Source of the DNA: CANKBT01 sp038236005
GTDB lineage: Bacteria > Actinomycetota > Actinomycetes > Mycobacteriales > SCTD01
Length of the DNA: 10,864 nt
Assembly: GCA_038236005.1 (NCBI GenBank)
Contig: JBBSTI010000121.1
Coordinates: forward strand, 1-10,864
Direction: 5' to 3'
Of this stretch, positions 6,618 to 10,864 are shown in pieces. Positions within the stretch are counted from its first letter, which is position 1, and every line of letters begins with the position of its first letter. The translations under genes were made by a program, and so were the position numbers. The notes beneath the pieces are model-generated. The model was not told where the DNA came from. It saw only the letters and a list, made by a program, of their open reading frames with translations, and did no database searches.

Positions 6618-6968
6618 TCAACGGCGTCCCGGGCGCGCTGACGGCAACGCCCACAGCCCGAAGGCCGCGCTGACCGCGGCCGTGAGCGCAAATTCCTGGT
6701 CTGCGTCCAACCAGCCCAAGAACTCGCCGATGGCGGTGTAGGGCACGGTCGTGATGTCGTCGCAGTTGATCACGCTGTCGTGGTCGAGCCCGTTTCGGAC
6801 ACCGACGCTCACTTCGCTGATCTTGCTGACGATGGTGCTGGTGATCGGCGCGACGGTGATGCCGCGGAAGTACGGCAGCTCGGCCTCGCGCGTCAGCAGA
6901 ACGGCTGGTCGGAGCTTGTCCAGCTGTACGGCACGAATCTCTCGGTGGCTGACGTCGGGGTCAGCCAT
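6618..6968 (-). CDS. MazF/PemK-type mRNA interferase toxin
   Basis: This 116-residue protein has the PemK/MazF fold (PF02452). It reads REIRAVQLDKLRPAVLLTRE (residues 9-28), then ITVAPITST with Thr43, then VGVRNGLDHDSVINCDDITT, all typical of actinobacterial MazF proteins. Arg20 and Thr43 occupy the usual catalytic Arg and Thr/Ser positions, so the ribonuclease site appears intact. The ATG at 6968 overlaps the antitoxin stop by eight bases, with no clear Shine-Dalgarno, so translation is probably coupled. The family cleaves single-stranded mRNA, tRNA or rRNA at short sequences; the specificity cannot be read here. It ends 30 bases from the putative dif site. Confidence 0.85.
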   Translation of the reverse strand: MADPDVSHREIRAVQLDKLRPAVLLTREAELPYFRGITVAPITSTIVSKISEVSVGVRNGLDHDSVINCDDITTVPYTAIGEFLGWLDADQEFALTAAVSAAFGLWALPSARPGRR

Positions 6969-7221
6969 CCAGGTGAGCCAGGTTGCGACTGGCCTGCCGC
7001 TCACGAAACTCCGCCATCTCCGGGTTCGGATCGGTTCGCCGGACTTCGGTGCGGGCGGAGAAGTCCACCGGCGTGCGGTCCCGCTGCGCTGCTCGGCCGA
7101 CCAGCCAGTCCAGGTATTGAGCCCGACTGGTGAAGGCGCCGTCGGCAACCTGGGCGTCGATGAACCGGGTGGCCCTGCCGGAGAGTCGGACGGTCATCTG
7201 CGTCCCGGTGTCTTTACTCAT
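6961..7221 (-). CDS. Ribbon-helix-helix antitoxin of the MazF-type toxin
   Basis: This 86-residue protein is encoded first in the operon. Residues 8-14 (QMTVRLS) form the DNA-binding strand, followed by a helix (about 16-26), a GxxxSR turn (GAFTSR, 28-33) and a second helix, as in ParD/CopG-type antitoxins. The last 40 residues are polar and include RTDPNPEMAEFRERQASRN, which would be the disordered toxin-neutralising tail. The ATG at 7221 lies six bases after a -10-like TACCTT with no Shine-Dalgarno, suggesting leaderless translation. The protein should both neutralise the MazF-type toxin and repress the operon. It is divergent from the CBS-domain gene. Confidence 0.8.
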   Translation of the reverse strand: MSKDTGTQMTVRLSGRATRFIDAQVADGAFTSRAQYLDWLVGRAAQRDRTPVDFSARTEVRRTDPNPEMAEFRERQASRNLAHLDG

Positions 7222-7227
7222 ACCAAG

Positions 7228-7233
7228 AAGGTA
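7228..7233 (-). promoter_or_regulatory. Putative -10 element of the RHH/MazF operon
   Basis: On the minus strand TACCTT (TANNNT pattern) is followed by six bases and then the antitoxin ATG at 7221. No ribosome binding site is visible, so transcription may begin at or next to the start codon. No convincing -35 hexamer is seen at the right distance. Confidence 0.35.
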
Positions 7234-7281
7234 CCGGACGTGCACCTCCACGGGCGCGAGGAGATTGTCATGTGGCCCGGT

Positions 7282-7310
7282 GTGACGTACGCCACCCTGG
7301 GGTCTAAGGT
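7282..7310 (+). promoter_or_regulatory. Predicted promoter of the CBS-domain gene
   Basis: GTGACG (7282-7287) and TAAGGT (7305-7310) are separated by 17 bases, close to a housekeeping sigma-70-type promoter. Transcription would start near 7317, leaving a short leader that carries the ribosome binding site GGAGG (about 7326-7330) before the ATG at 7336. Confidence 0.45.
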
Positions 7311-7335
7311 CGCCTGACCGACCCCGGAGGCAGTC

Positions 7336-7773
7336 ATGCAGATCAGTCGAGTGCTCGACCGCAAGGGCAGCGAGGTCGTGACCGTGCGGCCCGACCAGGA
7401 CATCGCGGCGCTGGTCGGTCTGCTGACCCAGCACAAGGTCGGGGCGCTGGTCGTCTCCCCCGACGGCCGTCAGGTCGCCGGGATCGTCAGCGAACGGGAC
7501 GTCGTGCGAGCACTGTCGTCGGCCGGCACCTCGGTGCTCACCGAGCCGGTGAGCTCGATCGCGACCGCCGCCGTGCACACCGCGACCGCGACCAGCACGG
7601 TCGACGAGCTGATGGCGTTGATGACCGAGGCCCGGGTGCGGCACATCCCGGTCGTCGACGCCCAGGACTGCCTGATCGGGATCGTGTCGATCGGCGACGT
7701 GGTCAAGAACCACATCGACGAGCTGGGTGCTGAGCGGGACGCGCTGCAGAGCTACGTGACCTCCGGCGGCTGA
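7336..7773 (+). CDS. Two-CBS-domain protein
   Basis: This 145-residue protein consists of a pair of CBS domains forming one Bateman module. The first spans about residues 1-62 (VGALVVSPDGRQVAGIVSERDVVRAL) and the second about 70-132 (RVRHIPVVDAQDCLIGIVSIGDVV), both with the G-hydrophobic-S-x-x-D-hydrophobic end that is usual for nucleotide-binding CBS units. Stand-alone CBS pairs usually bind adenosine nucleotides or SAM and act as sensors or partners of other enzymes. There is no fused catalytic domain. A good GGAGG site and an upstream promoter suggest independent transcription. The HAD gene follows after 87 bases, so read-through into the downstream genes is possible but not shown. The partner protein is unknown. 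Confidence 0.88.
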   Translation: MQISRVLDRKGSEVVTVRPDQDIAALVGLLTQHKVGALVVSPDGRQVAGIVSERDVVRALSSAGTSVLTEPVSSIATAAVHTATATSTVDELMALMTEARVRHIPVVDAQDCLIGIVSIGDVVKNHIDELGAERDALQSYVTSGG

Positions 7774-7860
7774 CGACCCGGGCACCGTGTGAACCGGCCC
7801 CCGGGGGGCATCCCTGACGGGCTCACGGGCCGCCCGGCTCGGACGATTCTCGGAGGCCCT

Positions 7861-8520
7861 GTGTCCACCGTCCTGTTCGGCTCGATCGGCACCCTCGCCG
7901 AGACCTCGGAGATGCAGCGCAAGGCCTACAACGACGCGTTCGTCGAGCACGGTCTGGACTGGACCTGGGAGCGTGCGGAGTATCAGAAGCTGCTCCCCCA
8001 GAGCGGTGGGCGTGATCGGGTCGCCGACTACGCGAAGGATCGCGGCGAGGCCGTCGACGCCGACGCGGTGCACCGGACCAAGTCGCGCCTCTACCAGCAG
8101 GCCCTCGCGGCCGCCCCGGTCGAGGCCCGGCCCGGTGTCGTCGACACGATCACCCGCGCGAAGGCCGACGGGATGAAGATCGGCCTGGTGACGACGACCT
8201 CCACGGACAACATCGACGCGCTGACCAGCGCGATCACCGGGCTCGAGAAGAGCGACTTCGACGTGATCGTCGACGTCAGCAAGGTCGAGACCCCCAAGCC
8301 GGACAAGGCGCCGTACGTCTACGCGCTGGAGCAGCTCGGTGAGCAGCCGCAGGCCTGCGTCGCGGTCGAGGACAACGCCTACGGCGTGCAGGCGGCGCAG
8401 GCCGCCGGCGTGCAGGTGGTCGCGTTCCCCGGCGCCAACACCGCCGACCACGACTTCGGCACGGCGCAGAAGGTGCACCGGGTCGAGATGTCGACCCTCA
8501 ACGAGCTGATCCTGGCCTAG
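7861..8520 (+). CDS. HAD-superfamily protein lacking the catalytic aspartates (pseudo-HAD)
   Basis: This 219-residue protein has the HAD subfamily I fold of the beta-phosphoglucomutase/CbbY type with a helical cap (about residues 15-85). Motif II is VTTTS (residues 110-114), motif III contains Lys146 in TPKPDKAPY, and motif IV is VEDNAYGVQAA (Glu170, Asp171). Motif I, normally FDxDGT, reads FGSIGT: the nucleophile Asp is Gly7 and the acid/base Asp is Ile9. Ordinary phosphatase or mutase chemistry is therefore not expected, although the rest is intact and the frame is open. I chose GTG 7861, which has GGAGG five bases upstream and puts the first beta strand at the N-terminus; GTG 7789 would add 24 unlikely residues. 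The gene starts a tight run with the dioxygenase (2-bp gap) and the cyclase. A role linked to the C7 sugar pathway is inferred only from position. Confidence 0.8.
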   Translation: MSTVLFGSIGTLAETSEMQRKAYNDAFVEHGLDWTWERAEYQKLLPQSGGRDRVADYAKDRGEAVDADAVHRTKSRLYQQALAAAPVEARPGVVDTITRAKADGMKIGLVTTTSTDNIDALTSAITGLEKSDFDVIVDVSKVETPKPDKAPYVYALEQLGEQPQACVAVEDNAYGVQAAQAAGVQVVAFPGANTADHDFGTAQKVHRVEMSTLNELILA

Positions 8521-8522
8521 TC

Positions 8523-9308
8523 GTGCGACACACCGCACTGTCCACCGTCGGTGCGGTCGTCGAAGACCTGCAGGTCGGCGAGGCCGACGCCGCCACCGTC
8601 TCTGCGCTGAAGGACCTGCTCGCGACGTACGGGGTGCTGGTCCTGCGAGACCAGGACGTCGACGACGAGGGTTTCGTGGCCTTCCTGAGCTCGTTCGGGC
8701 CGTTGGCGTTCTCGACCGGCGAGACGCCCGTACCGGGTGCGCCGCAGCTCAACGTGGTCACCAACGTCGGGCGCACGACGCCGCCGAAGAGCCAGTTTCA
8801 CGTCGACAGCAGCTATTTCGCCGAGCCGCCTGCCTACACCGCGCGGCGTGCGGTGGCGATCCCGACGCGCGGCGGGCAGACCCTGTTCACCAACCAGTAC
8901 CGGGCGTACGAGACCCTGCCGGAAGATCTTCGTCGCCACCTGGACGGACGGGTGATCACGCACGTCGTGACCGGGCTCGACCTGACCGAGCAGGACGAGA
9001 CCAGCGCGGAGCACCCGGTCTTTCGTACGCACCCGATCTCCGGGCTGACCGCGCTCTATCTCAGCACCCCGCAACGTTGCCAGGCCGTCAGCGGGATGGA
9101 CGACGAACAGGCTCGCGAGACCGTAGCCCGGCTGCTGGCGCACTCCACGGCCGAGGCCAACGTCTACCGCCACGTGTGGCGGAGCGGCGACGTCGTCATG
9201 TGGGACAACCTCGCCGTGCTGCACAAGGCCGACCACTCCGGCGTCGTCGGCGACCGGGTGATGCACCGCGGGATGGTCGCGTCCTACGGCACGGCCGCTG
9301 CGGCCTGA
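8523..9308 (+). CDS. TauD/TfdA-family Fe(II)/2-oxoglutarate dioxygenase
   Basis: This 261-residue protein belongs to PF02668. The facial triad begins with His93-x-Asp95 in QFHVDSSYF and is completed by His234 in GDVVMWDNLAVLHKA, the usual WDN.A..H context; Arg249 in GDRVMHRGMV fits the residue that binds the 2-oxoglutarate carboxylate. YGVLVLRDQ near residue 36 is the typical N-terminal strand. Start GTG 8523 lies two bases after the HAD stop, so translation is probably coupled; no strong ribosome binding site is seen. Enzymes of this family hydroxylate, desaturate or oxidatively cleave small molecules. The position directly before the cyclase gene suggests tailoring of a mycosporine-type product or of its amino-acid substrate. 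The known palythine-forming oxygenase MysH belongs to the PhyH family, so this would be a different enzyme. The substrate is unknown. Confidence 0.85.
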   Translation: MRHTALSTVGAVVEDLQVGEADAATVSALKDLLATYGVLVLRDQDVDDEGFVAFLSSFGPLAFSTGETPVPGAPQLNVVTNVGRTTPPKSQFHVDSSYFAEPPAYTARRAVAIPTRGGQTLFTNQYRAYETLPEDLRRHLDGRVITHVVTGLDLTEQDETSAEHPVFRTHPISGLTALYLSTPQRCQAVSGMDDEQARETVARLLAHSTAEANVYRHVWRSGDVVMWDNLAVLHKADHSGVVGDRVMHRGMVASYGTAAAA

Positions 9309-9324
9309 GTCACACCGCTTCGAG

Positions 9325-9353
9325 TGGCCGACCCCCGCCCTGAGATTTAGCGT
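9325..9353 (+). promoter_or_regulatory. Weak candidate internal promoter before the cyclase gene
   Basis: TAGCGT (9348-9353) fits TANNNT and a poor -35-like TGGCCG (9325-9330) lies 17 bases upstream. The 100-bp gap before the cyclase is the only substantial gap among the last four genes, so an internal promoter is possible. The same TAGCGT hexamer precedes the XRE gene. Separately, the cyclase has a strong ribosome binding site GAGGAG at 9396-9401. Confidence 0.25.
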
Positions 9354-9408
9354 CCCGAACAACCGCCGCACCCCCGACCCGTTTGATCTTGACCTGAGGA
9401 GATCCACC

Positions 9409-10647
9409 ATGGCCGGTATCCAGGCCACCTTCACCGCGGACGAGAAGGCCTTCCACGTCGAGGGCTACGAGAAGATCGAGTTCGACCTGCTGTACGTGAA
9501 CGGCGCGTTCAAGATCGAGAACACCGAGATCGCGAGGAGCTACCGCGACTTCGGTCGCGCGCTCATGGTGGTGGACGAGACGGTGCACGAGCTCTACCGC
9601 GACCAGATCGAGGGCTATTTCGCCCACCACGGTCTCGAGCTCACCGTGTTCACGGTGAACCACGACGAGACCGGCAAGACCATGCGCACGCTGGAGAGCA
9701 TCGTGGACGCGATGGACGACTTCGGGCTCGTACGCACCGAACCGGTGCTGGTCGTCGGCGGCGGGCTCACCACCGACGTCGCGGGCCTGGCCTGCGCCAC
9801 CTACCGACGGCGCACCAACTATATCCGGGTCCCCACGACGTTGATCGGTCTGATCGACGCCAGCGTCGCGATCAAGGTCGCGGTCAACCACAAGAAGCTG
9901 AAGAACCGGTTGGGCGCCTTCCACGCCTCGCAGAAGGTCATCCTGGACTTCTCTTTCCTGGCGACGCTGCCCGAGGACCAGATCCGCAACGGGATGGCCG
10001 AGATCATCAAGATCGCGGTGGTCGGGAACGCGAAGATCTTCGATCTTCTCAACAGCCACGGCGAAGAACTGCTGACGACCCGGTTCGGCAACGTCGACGG
10101 CTCCGCGGAGATTCGCGAGGTCGCGCACACCGTCACCTACGACGCGATCCGCACCATGCTGGAGCTGGAGGTGCCCAACCTGCACGAGCTGGAGCTGGAC
10201 CGGGTCATCGCCTACGGGCACACCTGGTCGCCGACGCTCGAGCTGGCACCGGACGTGCCGATGTTCCACGGGCACGGCGTCAACATCGACATGGCTTTCT
10301 CGGCGACGATCGCCGAGCAGCGCGGCTACATCTCGATCTCCGATCGCGATCGGATCCTCGGCGTGATGAGCCGGATCGGCCTTGCGCTGGACTCGCCCTA
10401 CCTGACCCCGGAGCTCATCCGCAAGGGCACCGAGTCGATCACCCAGACCCGCGACGGCAAGCTGCGCGCTGCGGCGCCCCGGCCGATCGGGACTGCGTTC
10501 TTCATGAACGATCTCGAGGACGACGAGCTGGACCAGATCTTGAAGGTCCACAAGGAGCTCGTTCAGGACCTGCCGCGCAAGGGAGACGGTGTCGACATGT
10601 GGATCTCGGAGAGCCTGGACGAGGGTCGCCTGGCCGGCGTGGCCTGA
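9409..10647 (+). CDS. mysA: Sedoheptulose-7-phosphate cyclase, desmethyl-4-deoxygadusol synthase type (MysA-like)
   Basis: This 412-residue protein is a sugar phosphate cyclase of the dehydroquinate synthase superfamily. The NAD-binding loop is VVGGGLTTDVAG (115-126), and the zinc ligands are predicted as Glu198 (RNGMAEIIK), His271 (YGHTWSPTLE) and His287 (FHGHGVNIDMAFSAT). HVEGYEKIEFDLLYV at the start, IRVPTTLIGLIDASVAIKVA and the roughly 410-residue length are typical of the C7-cyclase group, not of AroB. The family divides into EEVS, EVS and DDGS types. I favour DDGS, which turns sedoheptulose 7-phosphate into desmethyl-4-deoxygadusol, because the sequence resembles cyanobacterial MysA as I recall it and because an MysB-like methyltransferase gene starts two bases after the stop. 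GAGGAG lies seven bases before the ATG. An EVS or EEVS activity cannot be excluded without aligning the specificity residues. Confidence 0.85.
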   Translation: MAGIQATFTADEKAFHVEGYEKIEFDLLYVNGAFKIENTEIARSYRDFGRALMVVDETVHELYRDQIEGYFAHHGLELTVFTVNHDETGKTMRTLESIVDAMDDFGLVRTEPVLVVGGGLTTDVAGLACATYRRRTNYIRVPTTLIGLIDASVAIKVAVNHKKLKNRLGAFHASQKVILDFSFLATLPEDQIRNGMAEIIKIAVVGNAKIFDLLNSHGEELLTTRFGNVDGSAEIREVAHTVTYDAIRTMLELEVPNLHELELDRVIAYGHTWSPTLELAPDVPMFHGHGVNIDMAFSATIAEQRGYISISDRDRILGVMSRIGLALDSPYLTPELIRKGTESITQTRDGKLRAAAPRPIGTAFFMNDLEDDELDQILKVHKELVQDLPRKGDGVDMWISESLDEGRLAGVA

Positions 10648-10649
10648 GC

Positions 10650-10864
10650 GTGAGCCCCGCTGCTGCGAGTCCCCGACCGGTGACCCCGATCGGGCTCGCG
10701 GCGAGGGCGCTCGCGTCGGTGTCGGGTCGTCCCGATCTGCCCGACGAGGTCGCTCGCGCGGCTTCGCTGATCGGCGGGCTCGATCCCTACCTGGCTGCGT
10801 GCACGACGCCGGAGTCGCCCGCGCTCGCGTCCCTGGCCCGTCGTACGGCCGAGCACGACTGGTC
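10650..10864 (+). CDS. mysB: O-methyltransferase of the MysB (4-deoxygadusol) type, N-terminal fragment
   Basis: The window ends inside this gene, so only 71 codons are seen. GTG 10650 follows the cyclase stop by two bases, which implies translational coupling. The recognisable segment is GGLDPYLAACTTPESPALAS (residues 42-61) and then RRTAEHDW, the N-terminal signature of the methyltransferases paired with MysA in mycosporine clusters. The SAM-binding Rossmann domain would follow outside the window. In the known pathway this enzyme methylates desmethyl-4-deoxygadusol to 4-deoxygadusol, the precursor of mycosporine-glycine. The call rests on this short signature, recalled from the family, together with the gene order. 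Confidence 0.72.
   Translation, partial: MSPAAASPRPVTPIGLAARALASVSGRPDLPDEVARAASLIGGLDPYLAACTTPESPALASLARRTAEHDW

Noticed and set aside
7796..7809. GGCCCCCGGGGGGC between the CBS and HAD genes as a terminator
   Set aside because: The palindrome leaves only a 4-base loop and a very short stem, with no T-tract. Such runs are common at this GC content.
7222..8538. Long minus-strand open frame in phase with the RHH antitoxin
   Set aside because: Only the part from 7221 leftward has antitoxin features. The upstream extension is antisense to the CBS and HAD genes and has low-complexity composition.

Overview
The window is about 70% G+C with the codon habits of a high-GC actinomycete (GTG starts, C/G third positions). 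Families common in Actinobacteria support this: an HNH endonuclease tail, a DGPF/ECF sigma pair, TANNNT -10 elements, and an actinobacterial-type dif sequence. I cannot name the genus from the sequence alone.

Left part (1-4586). The window opens in the last 68 codons of an HNH endonuclease, followed by about 360 bp with no convincing gene. A cytosolic BtuF-like binding protein runs leftward. A YCII/DGPF protein runs rightward into a wrecked ECF sigma gene (two frameshifts, an internal deletion and a premature stop). Next is a tightly overlapping XRE regulator / AbiEii-like nucleotidyltransferase pair, a probable toxin-antitoxin or defence module. It converges on a class-C beta-lactamase-family serine hydrolase.

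Middle part (4587-7773). A DinB-fold protein is followed by an FAD-dependent amine oxidase whose best start is a CTG. Between the amine oxidase and a convergent MazF-type toxin / ribbon-helix-helix antitoxin operon lies a 28-bp AT-rich sequence. It has the XerC arm, 6-bp centre and XerD arm of a dif site, so this may be the chromosome terminus. A two-CBS-domain protein with its own promoter follows.

Right part (7861-10864). Four genes run rightward: a HAD-fold protein that has lost both catalytic aspartates of motif I, a TauD-type Fe(II)/2-oxoglutarate dioxygenase, a 412-residue sedoheptulose-7-phosphate cyclase of the MysA type, and the beginning of a MysB-type O-methyltransferase. This looks like the left edge of a mycosporine-like amino acid (UV sunscreen) cluster. 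MysA and MysB would make 4-deoxygadusol from sedoheptulose 7-phosphate. The ligases that attach amino acids (MysC, and MysD or MysE) would be expected beyond the window. The HAD pseudoenzyme and TauD-family oxygenase are not part of the core pathway and are the most interesting candidates for new chemistry.
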